Shown: piece after piece, positions 37,978 to 47,773 of the stretch | Layout: every line of letters begins with the position of its first letter | Position numbering within the stretch: the first letter of the stretch is position 1 | Assembly (NCBI GenBank): GCA_016931575.1 | Contig: JAFGEO010000072.1 | Location: 1 to 64,000 of the forward strand | Direction of reading: 5' to 3' | Source: Bacteroidales bacterium | GTDB taxonomy: Bacteria > Bacteroidota > Bacteroidia > Bacteroidales > UBA10428 | DNA: 64,000 nucleotides | Notes under the pieces: model-generated | Told to the model about the DNA's origin: nothing | Database searches by the model: none | Seen by the model: only the letters and a program-made list of their open reading frames with translations | Made by a program: the position numbers and the translations under genes

Positions 37978-38019
37978 TTATCAACAGGTATTTAACAGTG
38001 ATTAACATGGTTATCAACA
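37978..38019. promoter_or_regulatory. cluster of TTATCAACA / TTAACA repeats upstream of the YkuD_2 promoter
   Basis: TTATCAACA occurs at 37978-37986 and 38011-38019, exactly 33 bases apart (about three helical turns). TTAACA lies at 37992-37997 and 38002-38007 between them. The cluster starts directly upstream of the -33 box. TTATCAACA differs by one base from a DnaA box, but an unknown activator site is just as likely. Confidence 0.45.
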
Positions 38020-38021
38020 GC

Positions 38022-38720
38022 TTATTGACAAGTATAAATCTGGTCCTGGAAGGCTGTGGGCGCCCAGATCCTGACATTCCGGATTGCGCTGTTAACATTC
38101 TGAGTCCCGAAACCAACAAATCCCATCACCAGCCTTCGGTCTGAAAAAATCAGCTCGGTTTCGTCCTCTCCGTCTATGCGGAAAGTAATTGTGCGTTTGA
38201 TCATATTCCGGACAACTCTCACCCTGATCCATTCGTTAAGATTCACGCCGTGTTTTTTGGCAGCTACGCGAACAGAGCCGTTTTGAGTATTCGGATAATA
38301 AAATGTCACTGAATCGGAACTGAAACCGAAGGCATAATAATTTCCACAATCTTTAATCGGGCTCAGAAGGAAGAAACCCTCACAGTCATTGGTACAGGAA
38401 TCCAACAATTTAAACTCGAATTCCATGATATAATCTCCGAGGAGAAGGTTTGGAATAACACCCTGGTTTTGCGGGAAAACCTCAGGATGAAGGCTATCCG
38501 TCCCTGCATGATAGATTATCGTACTTTTATATTTACTGACTTTCCATAAATCGGGGGCTGTTCTCTCCAGAGAGGAAGGAAAGGCAGCAGTTGCCGCATC
38601 CTCGCTATAATAGCTGATATAACCCAGTGGCAGGTCCTGACCATGAAGGACGGCTACTGCCATAAACAAAAGACCAACAAGGAGGATGACACTTCTGATT
38701 GGTTGAAAGTGGTACTGCAT
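38022..38720 (-). CDS. secreted protein with laminin-G/DUF1080-like fold
   Basis: A 232-aa protein from the ATG at 38720; the ATG at 38765 lies inside a -7 box and is rejected. It has a signal peptide (IRSVILLVGLLFMAVAVLHG, cleavage near residue 28). The mature part, EFEFKLLDSCTNDCEGFFLL, then YYAFGFSSDSVTFYYP and LNEWIRVRVVRNMIKRTITF, has the order of strands seen in concanavalin-like DUF1080 domains (3-keto-disaccharide hydrolase family) that bind or cleave glycans. Catalytic residues cannot be assigned. It lies just downstream of the SusC/SusD/SusD operon, so a glycan role is plausible. Confidence 0.6.
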   Translation of the reverse strand: MQYHFQPIRSVILLVGLLFMAVAVLHGQDLPLGYISYYSEDAATAAFPSSLERTAPDLWKVSKYKSTIIYHAGTDSLHPEVFPQNQGVIPNLLLGDYIMEFEFKLLDSCTNDCEGFFLLSPIKDCGNYYAFGFSSDSVTFYYPNTQNGSVRVAAKKHGVNLNEWIRVRVVRNMIKRTITFRIDGEDETELIFSDRRLVMGFVGFGTQNVNSAIRNVRIWAPTAFQDQIYTCQ

Positions 38721-38762
38721 AGCATGAATAGTCTTGGGTGATTGCGACTTGCGTGTCGGGGA

Positions 38763-38770
38763 CAAAACTA
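38763..38770 (-). promoter_or_regulatory. -7 promoter box for the DUF1080-like gene
   Basis: TAGTTTTG on the minus strand, 42 bases before the ATG at 38720. It indicates that the gene can be transcribed apart from the SusCD operon and rules out the earlier ATG at 38765. No clear -33 TTG was found. Confidence 0.45.
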
Positions 38771-38812
38771 CTATAATTTCAATAACTAACCTAAAGCATT
38801 TGAATTTTGAAA

Positions 38813-40438
38813 TTATTGCAGGTTGGGATTTAACACTTGATCACGCTCCGGAATGGGGAAAAAGAAATCATCCTGAGAGATGAATTCCTTGGGGATGTCT
38901 CCTTCCCATCGGTGTCGAAGATTGGGAATCGAGAGTACCTTTTCAAGGCGCAGGAGGTCGAACCACCGTCCTTCCGGTTCTCCGGCCAGCTCCCAGGCAC
39001 GTTCCCAGACAACGGAGTCAGCAAATACATCCGGAGCAAGTCCGGGGCTCATGTCGTATGGTGAGGGCGAATAGAGATCTACATGGTGAGCCCTTCGGCG
39101 GATCATATTTACGGCTTCGTAGGCGGAGGCATCCAGCTCTCCAGCCCGTGCTTTGGCTTCTGCATAAGTCAGCAGGGTATGCGCGTAACGGAGCAGGTAA
39201 AGCCGCTGATTACCCATTAGCAGGGATTCCCTTAACCAGTAGGAATTAAAATGATCCTCCGAAATGAAGGTTGAATCGATGAAGAATTTCTGGTAGGCGG
39301 GTCTATAGCAGGTATTCCACTCGTCAATATACACGTATCCGGTATCCACCCCATACTCCTCAAAGGAGCCGGGCACATAGATGGAAGTATAGAAGGTCGC
39401 ATCCTTTCTGTAACTTGCAGGATAGAAATTGTAGAAGTTTATTTCACAACCAAAGAAAAAGCTATACAGACTCAGTGAAGTGGGAGAGACCATAAAATCA
39501 GATGGCCAGTATGATGCTCTTGCATAGTATAATTGATTAACATCTGAGAATTCAGTGCTTAGTTCCGGATTGGCAAAAGAAAGGGAGAAAGCTATCTCAG
39601 TATTTCCATGGGGTTCCTTTTTCCAGACATCCCTAAAATCAGGAAGAAGCCCAAGCTCATAAAACCTGGCGCTGTCAATCAGTTTCCCGGCAACACGGGC
39701 GGCTTCATGATACATAGCGGCATTTTTTGCCGGGAAACCTGCCCAGTTCAGATAGAGTTCTGCCAGCAGGGTCAGTGCGGATCCCTGATGCGGGGTTTCA
39801 AAGGGGATCCTTGCCTCTGAAGCTTTTTGAGGAAGGAGTTGCTGAGCCGTTTTCAGGTCCCGGGCCATGAGTCCGTATTGTTCATCCCAGGATAACAGAG
39901 GCTTTTGATAATCTACCTCAATATCGGTAACAACCGGTATTTTCCCAAAACACCGTGTCAACCTAAAATGACAATAGGCCCTTAAAAAATAGAGTTCACC
40001 CAGAATTTGTCGATAGTTTTCTTCCAGTAATATAGGTTCGGGGAATTGGCTCAGGGTATTATTTACTGTAAGGATAACCTGGTAAAGGTTTTCCCATAAA
40101 TTTACAGATTCATCCACATAATCAGAATAATAATTATTCATTCTATATTGGTCTTGAAGCATACAATCGTAATTGCGGTAATACATGGCATAGGAACCAT
40201 TGTACCGGGTAATATCATCACCCTTCACATTGGGAAGGAACAGATCTCCCATTCCTGATGGGGGATTAACAAGGTTTAGCATTTTCCCATAAACACCTCC
40301 GGTCACATTTAACAGCTGTTCATAGCTGGTTATTTCGGATAAGGAAGGTTCTTCCGGGTGGAATATCTTTTCGCAGCCTAGCCAGCAAAGACAGATCAGG
40401 AGGAGGATTAATTTTCTTTTTTGTTGAAGTAGGTTCAC
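38813..40438 (-). CDS. SusD/RagB-family lipoprotein, second of a tandem pair
   Basis: A 541-aa surface glycan/nutrient-binding lipoprotein. The lipobox ends in ICLCWLGCEK (Cys at about 22). It starts at GTG, which overlaps the TGA of the preceding SusD gene as GTGA, so translation is coupled. SusD hallmarks: LYQVILTVNNTLSQFPEP, ILGELYFLRAYCHFRLTRCF (TPR helix, about 143-162) and the C-terminal WERAWELAGEPEGRWFDLLR, ending FFPIPERDQVLNPNLQ. It is clearly a paralogue of the adjacent SusD (shared GCEKIFHP, KGDDITR, ASAYEAVNMIRRRAHHVDLY-type segments). Two SusD lids for one SusC suggest alternative ligands. Confidence 0.93.
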   Translation of the reverse strand: MNLLQQKRKLILLLICLCWLGCEKIFHPEEPSLSEITSYEQLLNVTGGVYGKMLNLVNPPSGMGDLFLPNVKGDDITRYNGSYAMYYRNYDCMLQDQYRMNNYYSDYVDESVNLWENLYQVILTVNNTLSQFPEPILLEENYRQILGELYFLRAYCHFRLTRCFGKIPVVTDIEVDYQKPLLSWDEQYGLMARDLKTAQQLLPQKASEARIPFETPHQGSALTLLAELYLNWAGFPAKNAAMYHEAARVAGKLIDSARFYELGLLPDFRDVWKKEPHGNTEIAFSLSFANPELSTEFSDVNQLYYARASYWPSDFMVSPTSLSLYSFFFGCEINFYNFYPASYRKDATFYTSIYVPGSFEEYGVDTGYVYIDEWNTCYRPAYQKFFIDSTFISEDHFNSYWLRESLLMGNQRLYLLRYAHTLLTYAEAKARAGELDASAYEAVNMIRRRAHHVDLYSPSPYDMSPGLAPDVFADSVVWERAWELAGEPEGRWFDLLRLEKVLSIPNLRHRWEGDIPKEFISQDDFFFPIPERDQVLNPNLQ

Positions 40439-42051
40439 TGCTGAAGATTTGGGTTCAGGTGCAAATCTCCTTCAGGTATCGGAAAGAAGTAATCCTCTTT
40501 CGTGATAGGGTACACCGGCACATCTCCCTCGAATACATGCCTTATTCGGGGTAGGGATTCAACTTTCTCCAAACGAACCAGGTCGAACCACCGACCTTCC
40601 GGTTCACCGGCAAGTTCCCAGGCTCTTTCCCAGACCACCGAATCAGCAAATGCTTCTGCAGACAATCCGGGTTGCAGGTCATAAACAGAGGGACTGTTCA
40701 GGTCGACATGGTGTGCGCGACGGCGTATCCTATTCACTGCTTCATACGCAGATGCATCCGGCTCACCGGACCGGGCTTTTGCTTCAGCATAAGTTAGGAG
40801 GGCATGAGCGTAGCGGAAGAAATACACTCGGGGTGTACCAAAAATGTAGGTGCCCTCCATCCACCAATTGTCGAATTCTGTTGTTGAATAAGCTACAGGG
40901 TCAAGCAGGAATTTCCGGTATGCAGGTCTGCCGCAACAGTCCCATTTTTTGATTTTTATATAACCGGTATCCCCTTCGTGACCTGCAGCCTCCCACCAAT
41001 CGGGAGGGATATAGACCTGAGTAAAAAACGTCAGGTCTTTACGGTAACTTGCGGGATACTTGTTATAAAAATTAATTTCACAGGAATAGAAATCGGGAGT
41101 ATTTATGAAAGAGTCCGGGCTGCAATATAACCAGGAATAATAATCAATAGTCGAGGTTTGGGAGAACCGGTTAACGTAATCACGTGTTTTATCCTCCCAC
41201 GGGTCGGCATAGCTCACCGCAAAAGCGACTTCTTTATTGAGAGATGGATCCCGTTTCCAGACATCTTTAAAATCGGGCATTAAACCGAGTCCAAAGTAAT
41301 CAGCACTATCAATAAGGTTTCCGGCTATCAGTGCAGCTTCCTTATATTTTTCCGTGTTATTGGCCGGGTACCCGGCCCAGCTTAAAAGGGCTTCTGCAAG
41401 CAAGATCCTGGCAGAGCCCTGGTGCGGAGTTTCATAGGGGATCCTTGATTCAGAAGATTTTTGAGGGAGAAGCTTTCCGGCCATTTTCAGGTCAGCGGTA
41501 ATTTGACCATAGATCTGATCATAGCCTGGGAGGGGAGAACTAAAATCAACGTTGCAATCGTTTACAACAGGTATTCGATCAAAGCACCTCACCAGGCGCA
41601 AGTGGCAATAGGCGCGAATGAGGTACATTTCTCCTATGAGTTCCCGGTATTCGCTGCTTTCTGACCAAGGATCTGGAAATTGAGTTATAATATTATTTGC
41701 AGAAATTATTACCAGGTAGAGGTTTCTATAGAGGTTTTCTCCCTCGGCGATGTAGTATTTTTCATAGGGATCCTCCAGGATGCTGTCAATTTTACATCCA
41801 ACATTATAAAAGTTAATGTAGTTGCTGCCCTCCCGGGTGATGTCGTCCCCTTTTATATTGGGAAGGTACAGGTTCCCCTGTCCCCATTCCGGGCGGACCA
41901 TATAAAGGAGTCGGGCGTAAACACCACCCGAGGCTTCCATCAGTTCATTGTATGACTGGATATTAGCCAGGTGAGCATCTGCCGGATGAAAGATCTTCTC
42001 ACATCCTGTCAGGAGCAGTAGTATTAATCCGATGATCGCTGTCTTCTGCAT
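40435..42051 (-). CDS. SusD/RagB-family lipoprotein, first of a tandem pair
   Basis: A 538-aa surface lipoprotein (lipobox LILLLLTGCEK, Cys at about 16) that would form the lid of the adjacent SusC channel. It begins three bases after the SusC stop. SusD features: LYRNLYLVIISANNIITQFP, IGEMYLIRAYCHLRLVRCFD, the C-terminal RRAHHVDLNSPSVYDLQPGL and FPIPEGDLHLNPNLQQ. It shares its whole layout with the downstream paralogue. The N-terminal CEKIFHPADAHLANIQSYNE and the conserved KGDDITR region are atypical relative to starch SusD. The substrate is unknown, since no glycosidase is encoded in the operon. Confidence 0.94.
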   Translation of the reverse strand: MQKTAIIGLILLLLTGCEKIFHPADAHLANIQSYNELMEASGGVYARLLYMVRPEWGQGNLYLPNIKGDDITREGSNYINFYNVGCKIDSILEDPYEKYYIAEGENLYRNLYLVIISANNIITQFPDPWSESSEYRELIGEMYLIRAYCHLRLVRCFDRIPVVNDCNVDFSSPLPGYDQIYGQITADLKMAGKLLPQKSSESRIPYETPHQGSARILLAEALLSWAGYPANNTEKYKEAALIAGNLIDSADYFGLGLMPDFKDVWKRDPSLNKEVAFAVSYADPWEDKTRDYVNRFSQTSTIDYYSWLYCSPDSFINTPDFYSCEINFYNKYPASYRKDLTFFTQVYIPPDWWEAAGHEGDTGYIKIKKWDCCGRPAYRKFLLDPVAYSTTEFDNWWMEGTYIFGTPRVYFFRYAHALLTYAEAKARSGEPDASAYEAVNRIRRRAHHVDLNSPSVYDLQPGLSAEAFADSVVWERAWELAGEPEGRWFDLVRLEKVESLPRIRHVFEGDVPVYPITKEDYFFPIPEGDLHLNPNLQQ

Positions 42052-42054
42052 GGC

Positions 42055-45000
42055 TTAAAAAGATAGATTTACTGAAAAATACACTGCCTTCGGATTGGGA
42101 TAGGCTCCCCGGTCGATCGAATTATCGGAGAAATTATTATCCGTGAATATCGTAGCCTCGGGATCAAAACCTTCATAACGTGTGAGCGTAAGAAGGTTTT
42201 CAAAGCTGATGGTAAAGGTGAACTCTCCTTTCTTCATGATTTTTGCTTTTGGCGTATACCAGAAAGACAGGGTTTTTAACCTCACAAAACTGGCATCCTC
42301 CACGAAGACATTCGATTCATAAAAGGCGTCTTCACCGAGCACCCTTAGTGTATCATTGATATAATCCACTACATCAGGATGGACTGCAGCCATGACGGCT
42401 GCTGCATGCGTGGCGTTGTATTTTTCCTGCCCGATGGCGGCATACCAGCGCATGTCCATTCCCAGATTCTTGTATTGCAGGGAGGTAGAAAAATTACAGG
42501 TGAAGTCGGGAAGGGCATTTCCCAGGGATATTTTGTCAAATTGTGTGAGTTCACTGTCACTGGTATCGGCATTCAGGAATTTTGATCCTTTCAGTTCAAC
42601 ATACAGGTCTGAAGTATCTGCATCATCAGCGGCAGTCCACTTGCCCAGGTATTGATATCCATAAATATCTCCCAACCCTTCCCCTTCAGTGATCAGGAAT
42701 TCGGGGATGAGGATATCGGGGTCATCATAGCGTATACTCTTTTCCTTGTCAAGCTTACGGACCCACTGGTACGACTGGGAATAGTTGGCTGCGAGCAGCC
42801 AGACAAAATTTCGGGTTTGTACGGGGATGGTTTCAAGCGATATTTCAAAACCACGGACATCGATTTCTGCCAGGTTCATAAACATTTTCCCGCCGCCGTA
42901 ATAGATGGGAATATCCCGCTGGATGATCAGGTCTGTAATTCGTTTGTTAAACCAGCTTGCATTAAATTGCAGCCTTCTGTTCAGAAATTCACTTTTTATC
43001 CCTATATCGATTTCATTCGTATTTTCATGCCGCAGGTCGTGGTTGGCCAGCTGGTGGATGGCCTTGTAAATGATGGGCACCCCATCGACCGGGTAGACTA
43101 CGTTTGTATAAAGGTCGTTTGCAAGTCCGTTCAGCGGGTAGTTGCCACTGATCCCCCAGTTGCCGAAAACTTTCAATTCACTCAGCCACGGGAGATCTTT
43201 AAGAAAGTTTTCCTCCGAAAGGTCCCAGCTGGCAGCAACAGATGGAAAAAAATGGTAGTAGTTGGTAAATACCCCTTCTTTAACCTGACTGTAGTTAGCG
43301 ATCAGTGAAAGGAAGTATTTCTCCCGGAAATTATAGCTGGCATGGGCGATGTAGGAGTTCATATTTCGGAGGACAGAACCTGAAGGGCCATAGCCGGCCA
43401 TTGAATTTTTCAGGGAGAAATTATCATCGAGTGTTCCCTTCAAGGTATCGATTTGCCACCATAGGTTATCTTTATAGAAACGGTGAGCAAGCACCAGGTT
43501 AATATTGTGATCCCCCCAGCCATTGTAATAAGAAATGTTTACCTGGTGATTAAACAGGGCTACATCCTCATTGCTTTCCATGGCAAAACCGAGCTGGCTT
43601 CCATAATTGATATAGCTGAGATAGTAATAATCGAACTTAGCGTTATAGTTAGCGTTCCGGATTAACAAAGACTCCATGACGTCCATGCTTAAATGGTCAT
43701 TGAATTGAATACGACCGAAACCACTGATGGCATTGGTAAGGATGTTAAGCTGGTGAAAATTACTATCCAGCAATTGCTGCGGGAGCTCTTTCTTTTTCAG
43801 GGGAATGTAATAGTTTAGAGCCCGAAGATTTACGGTGCCCATCTCAGCAAAGATGAGAGAGTCGTGTGTGCATTCAAGTGAAGGTGATTTGGTAATTCCT
43901 TCCCAGATGATCCGGTTTCCAAGATACTCATCCTGATTGTCAATATTTTGCTGATAGCTGGCCCGATAGGCGAGTCCCAGGGCCAGGTGTTCCGATTTTC
44001 TACCCACACGACTTGAAAAGGTGTACCGTTTGTAACTGGACTGTGGGATGATCCCTTTATGGTCTGTATAGTTACCTGAAAAATAGTAATTCAGCTTGTT
44101 TTTTTTTCCAGAGGCTGACAGCTGGTATTCCTGGAGGTTGCCAGGATCGAAAATGTAATCCTGCCAGTCCCTGTTACAAAGGGTATCGGTAATTTCCGGG
44201 TAGTAGAAATGCATAATGAACCGCATTTCATCGTAAGCCTTATCCAGGATATGGATCTGCTCTTCCGAGGAGAGGAAATCGTAAAAGTTGTTGAACCACT
44301 GGTAACCGGAACGGAGGGTGAAATCGATGTGGGGTTCCCCACCCTGTTTGGTATCGATCAGCACAACGCCATTCCCCCCCTGGAACCCATAGAGGGCGGT
44401 TGAGGAGGCATCTTTCAGGACCGTAATATTTTCGATGTCGTGAATATTCAGGTCAGCGATACCCAGGCTTGCCAGGTTTACGATGGGTACCGGAACTCCG
44501 TCAACAACGTATAAAGGTTCTGCAGAAGTAAAGAATGAGGTCTGTCCCCGAACCCGGATCTTTTGATGATCGCCGGGGGCGCCTGAAGTTTTTGTTGCCC
44601 AAACACCCGGGATGCGGGCATGGAGTATATCCGAAGCATTATTAATATTCTGTTTTTCAATAAGTTCTGCTCCGATCGACGAGATCTCACGGCCATAGTC
44701 CATGTTCCCGAAAAACTTTCGCTGGGCTGTGATCTGTACTTCATGGATCACCGAGTGTTCGGTTTCCAGGAAAACATTGATTGAAAGATCATTCCCGGGG
44801 TTCAGGTGAATGTTTTTCTGCTTATAGCCAATGTAACTAAAAACCAGGTAACCCTTTATATCAGGGATGCGCAACTCGTACTCTCCATTCTGATCGGAAA
44901 CCGTCCCCAACAAGTGATCTTTCAGGTAAATATTCACCCCGATCAGGGCTTCATGGGTGAGGCTGTCGCGGACAACTCCCCGGACAGTTCTTTGATCATC

Positions 45001-45072
45001 CTGCTGAGCCTGTGCCATGGAGAAAAGCAGGCAGCCAATGAGCAGGACAAGGAAATGGTATGGTACTTTCAT
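42055..45072 (-). CDS. SusC/RagA-family TonB-dependent outer-membrane transporter
   Basis: A 1005-aa energised importer. A signal peptide (YHFLVLLIGCLLFSMAQA, cleavage near residue 22) precedes the carboxypeptidase-like domain (VRGVVRDSLTHEALIGVNIY, about 29-48). The plug has RIPGVWATKTSGAPGDHQKI and the SusC hallmark TVLKDASSTALYGFQGGNGV (about 215-234), and a 22-strand barrel ends in AVYFSVNLSF. It heads a three-gene operon with two SusD paralogues. No anti-sigma/sigma pair or hybrid two-component regulator lies beside it, and a clear TAnnTTTG promoter was not found in the 88 bases before it. The ligand might be a glycan or a peptide. Confidence 0.95.
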   Translation of the reverse strand: MKVPYHFLVLLIGCLLFSMAQAQQDDQRTVRGVVRDSLTHEALIGVNIYLKDHLLGTVSDQNGEYELRIPDIKGYLVFSYIGYKQKNIHLNPGNDLSINVFLETEHSVIHEVQITAQRKFFGNMDYGREISSIGAELIEKQNINNASDILHARIPGVWATKTSGAPGDHQKIRVRGQTSFFTSAEPLYVVDGVPVPIVNLASLGIADLNIHDIENITVLKDASSTALYGFQGGNGVVLIDTKQGGEPHIDFTLRSGYQWFNNFYDFLSSEEQIHILDKAYDEMRFIMHFYYPEITDTLCNRDWQDYIFDPGNLQEYQLSASGKKNKLNYYFSGNYTDHKGIIPQSSYKRYTFSSRVGRKSEHLALGLAYRASYQQNIDNQDEYLGNRIIWEGITKSPSLECTHDSLIFAEMGTVNLRALNYYIPLKKKELPQQLLDSNFHQLNILTNAISGFGRIQFNDHLSMDVMESLLIRNANYNAKFDYYYLSYINYGSQLGFAMESNEDVALFNHQVNISYYNGWGDHNINLVLAHRFYKDNLWWQIDTLKGTLDDNFSLKNSMAGYGPSGSVLRNMNSYIAHASYNFREKYFLSLIANYSQVKEGVFTNYYHFFPSVAASWDLSEENFLKDLPWLSELKVFGNWGISGNYPLNGLANDLYTNVVYPVDGVPIIYKAIHQLANHDLRHENTNEIDIGIKSEFLNRRLQFNASWFNKRITDLIIQRDIPIYYGGGKMFMNLAEIDVRGFEISLETIPVQTRNFVWLLAANYSQSYQWVRKLDKEKSIRYDDPDILIPEFLITEGEGLGDIYGYQYLGKWTAADDADTSDLYVELKGSKFLNADTSDSELTQFDKISLGNALPDFTCNFSTSLQYKNLGMDMRWYAAIGQEKYNATHAAAVMAAVHPDVVDYINDTLRVLGEDAFYESNVFVEDASFVRLKTLSFWYTPKAKIMKKGEFTFTISFENLLTLTRYEGFDPEATIFTDNNFSDNSIDRGAYPNPKAVYFSVNLSF

Positions 45073-45160
45073 AGCAGGGATCAGGTAAAGTCATCCATAA
45101 AATTACTACTTCACCAGGAATAACCCCTAAAAAAGTATGCGCAGAAAATATTCTGAAAGC

Positions 45161-46393
45161 TTAGAGGCTCAGATTCCGTATACGATTCATGGCCTCCAGC
45201 ACATTTTCCCTGGAAGCGAAAGCCGAGAAGCGGAAATATCCTTCACCTGAAGGTCCGAACCCTGAGCCGGGAGTTCCTACCACATGGGCTTCATCAAGAA
45301 TCTTATCGAAAAGGTCCCACGATTTCATACCAGTTCCGGAATTAATCCATACATAAGGGGCGTTGATCCCTCCGAAAACTTCGAATCCCAGCTCGGTAAA
45401 ACTTTCACGCATGATCCGGGCATTTTCCATATAGTATTCAATGATCTCGCGCGTCTCTTTTCTGCCTTCGGGGGTATAGATAGCTGCAGCAGCCTTCTGG
45501 ACCGGGTAGGAAACCTGGTTGAACTTGGTAGTCTGGCGGCGATACCAGAGGGCATGAACCGAATACGCCTTTCCCTCGCTGGTATACCCCATCAGTTCTT
45601 TTGGGACAACTGTAAATGCACAACGTGTACCCGTAAATCCGGCTGTTTTAGAGAAACTACGGAATTCAATGGCTACTTTCCTGGCTCCTTCTATTTCATA
45701 GATGCTGTGAGGGACGTCTTTCTCTGAAATGAAAGCCTCATAGGCGGCATCGAACAGGATGATCGCCTTATTTTTGAGGGCATATTCCACCCATTTTTTC
45801 AATTCATCCTTTGAGGCAGTTGTTCCTGTTGGATTGTTTGGATAGCACAGGAAGATGATATCCACTTTCCCGGTGGGAATCTCCGGCATGAACTGGTTGG
45901 TGGCAGTGCAGGGCATGTACCGGATGCCCTGGTAAAATCCGTTATCCTGAATGTTTCCGGTCCTTCCACCCATCACCGTGCTGTCAACATAAACAGGATA
46001 TGCGGGATCCTGAATGGCCACCTTGTTATCGGGTCCGAAGATCTCCAGGATATTCCCGGAATCGCATTTCGAACCGTCAGAAATAAATATTTCATCACTA
46101 TGCAGATTAACCCCGCGGGTCTGATAATCATGCTCAACAATGGCGTTACGAAGGAAGTCGTATCCCTGCTCAGGTCCATATCCCCTGAAGCTTTCCGTCT
46201 TTGACATTTCATCTACTCCTTCATGGAAAGCTTTGATTACTGAGGGAACAAGGGGCTTAATCACATCCCCGATACCCATACGGATAATTTTGGCTTCGGG
46301 ATGATTCTTCTGGTATGCTGCAACACGTCTTCCGATCTCCGGGAAAAGATAGCCTGCCTGTAACTTTAAATAGTTTTCGTTAATCTGCGCCAT
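45161..46393 (-). CDS. dapL: LL-diaminopimelate aminotransferase
   Basis: A 410-aa PLP aminotransferase that converts tetrahydrodipicolinate directly to LL-diaminopimelate, bypassing succinylated intermediates. The start is the ATG at 46393; the frame extends upstream to 46633 but that part overlaps the lysA gene. Visible: [20 protein letters not shown] (family N-terminus), [26 protein letters not shown] (the Asn-Pro loop), [10 protein letters not shown] and the Schiff-base lysine in [17 protein letters not shown]. It is divergent from lysA, with only 50 bases between starts, so the two probably share control. A -7 box TATATTTG lies at 46410-46417. Confidence 0.95.
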   Translation of the reverse strand: MAQINENYLKLQAGYLFPEIGRRVAAYQKNHPEAKIIRMGIGDVIKPLVPSVIKAFHEGVDEMSKTESFRGYGPEQGYDFLRNAIVEHDYQTRGVNLHSDEIFISDGSKCDSGNILEIFGPDNKVAIQDPAYPVYVDSTVMGGRTGNIQDNGFYQGIRYMPCTATNQFMPEIPTGKVDIIFLCYPNNPTGTTASKDELKKWVEYALKNKAIILFDAAYEAFISEKDVPHSIYEIEGARKVAIEFRSFSKTAGFTGTRCAFTVVPKELMGYTSEGKAYSVHALWYRRQTTKFNQVSYPVQKAAAAIYTPEGRKETREIIEYYMENARIMRESFTELGFEVFGGINAPYVWINSGTGMKSWDLFDKILDEAHVVGTPGSGFGPSGEGYFRFSAFASRENVLEAMNRIRNLSL

Positions 46394-46409
46394 TTTCTTA
46401 ATTTTGCCG

Positions 46410-46417
46410 CAAATATA
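46410..46417 (-). promoter_or_regulatory. -7 promoter box for dapL
   Basis: TATATTTG on the minus strand, 16 bases before the dapL ATG, within the 50-base gap between divergent dapL and lysA. No TTG is correctly spaced upstream. Confidence 0.4.
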
Positions 46418-46443
46418 AAGAACATTACGATCAGAGGAAAACA

Positions 46444-47700
46444 ATGAATTACATTTATTCGGAAGTAAGCAGCAAGAAGGATTTTTTTGGAAAAACGGAT
46501 CCCTTATACCTGGCACATGCCTATGGTACTCCTCAATATGTATACAATGAGAATATTTTAAGAAAGCGATGCCGCGATCTGAAGGGACTGATCGATTACG
46601 AGAAGTTTGTAGTAAACTATTCTCCCAAAGCAAACAGCAACCTTGAGATTTTAAAGATTGTGAAGGACGAGGGTCTGCGGGTGGATGCCATGTCTCCGGG
46701 AGAGATTTTTGTTAACCTGATGGCAGGGTTTGAGCCCAGGGAGATCTTCTACATTAGCAATAATGTCAGCGAAGATGAATTTAGGTATGCCATTCACGCC
46801 GGAGTGAAGGTTTCGGTGGATTCGGTCTCGCAGCTTGAAATGTACGGGAGACTTAACCCGGGGGGTGAGGTTGCCATCCGGCTAAATCCGGGAGGAACCG
46901 GAGCCGGGCATCACAAGAATGTCGTTACAGCAGGGAAGAAAACCAAATTCGGCATAGAAATACAGTTTCTGCCCCAGGTGAGAAGAATTTTGAAGGAGTA
47001 TCAGCTGAAATTAATCGGGATAAATCAGCATATCGGTTCACTCTTTATGACCGGTGAAGCCTACATTGAGAGTGCTGAGAAGTTATTGGAGGTAGCACGG
47101 GAATTTGATGACATGGAATTCATTGATATGGGGGGTGGTTTTGGAATTCCGTATAAAAAACAGGCAAATGAGCCACGTCTTGATCTCAGGGATCTTGGGG
47201 GCAGGCTCACAGAGACCATTCAAAGCTGGGTGAAAGATTACGGCAAGGCCATTGAATTTAAAATCGAACCCGGCCGATACATCGCCGCGGAGTGCGGAAT
47301 AGTCCTTGGTCAGGTGAACACGGTAAAAATGAATTATGATATTAAATATATAGGTACTGATATCGGCTTTAATGTGCTGGTCCGACCTGTGATGTATAAT
47401 TCACATCATGATATTGAGATCTACCGGGAGAGCGATGTGCCTTCACTGAAAGAGGAGGAGGTCAGGATTGTTGGGAATATTTGTGAGACAGGCGACATCA
47501 TTGCCAAAGACCGGAAGCTTCCGGAAATTTTCGAAAAGGATATTATCGGAGTGCTGGACAGCGGTGCTTATGGGTTTGTGATGAGCTCGAATTACAATAA
47601 CCGCTTGCGCCCGGCCGAAGTGTTGATCCAGTTGGACGGACAGCCCCGCCTGATCAGAAGGAGGGATACCCTGGAGGATCTGGCCAGAAACTTTGTTTAG
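46444..47700 (+). CDS. lysA: diaminopimelate decarboxylase
   Basis: A 418-aa fold-type III PLP enzyme forming lysine from meso-diaminopimelate. Motifs: [10 protein letters not shown] (PLP lysine, about 57-66), [28 protein letters not shown] (about 198-212), [11 protein letters not shown] (the glycine loop), [11 protein letters not shown] (about 278-288) and [16 protein letters not shown] with [20 protein letters not shown] at the C-terminus. All active-site elements are present. It is followed after 73 bases, which contain a short octamer array, by the dapF-like gene, and is divergent from dapL. Together they give the last steps of lysine synthesis. Confidence 0.95.
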   Translation: MNYIYSEVSSKKDFFGKTDPLYLAHAYGTPQYVYNENILRKRCRDLKGLIDYEKFVVNYSPKANSNLEILKIVKDEGLRVDAMSPGEIFVNLMAGFEPREIFYISNNVSEDEFRYAIHAGVKVSVDSVSQLEMYGRLNPGGEVAIRLNPGGTGAGHHKNVVTAGKKTKFGIEIQFLPQVRRILKEYQLKLIGINQHIGSLFMTGEAYIESAEKLLEVAREFDDMEFIDMGGGFGIPYKKQANEPRLDLRDLGGRLTETIQSWVKDYGKAIEFKIEPGRYIAAECGIVLGQVNTVKMNYDIKYIGTDIGFNVLVRPVMYNSHHDIEIYRESDVPSLKEEEVRIVGNICETGDIIAKDRKLPEIFEKDIIGVLDSGAYGFVMSSNYNNRLRPAEVLIQLDGQPRLIRRRDTLEDLARNFV

Positions 47701-47740
47701 TTGTTTATTGGTTTACTGCAGATTGTTTCCTCCATGCAAT

Positions 47741-47772
47741 GACTAAACACCTAAACACCTAAACACTAAAGG
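47741..47772 (+). repeat. short octamer array between lysA and dapF
   Basis: Four units in 8-base register: GACTAAAC, ACCTAAAC, ACCTAAAC, ACTAAAGG. It matches the family at 1-230, 16824-16878 and 17355-17434, with A for G at two positions. It ends one base before the dapF start codon. Confidence 0.6.
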
Positions 47773-47773
47773 A

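Noticed and set aside
46394-46633. 80-residue N-terminal extension of dapL
   Set aside because: It would overlap the divergent lysA coding sequence and has no similarity to aminotransferases.
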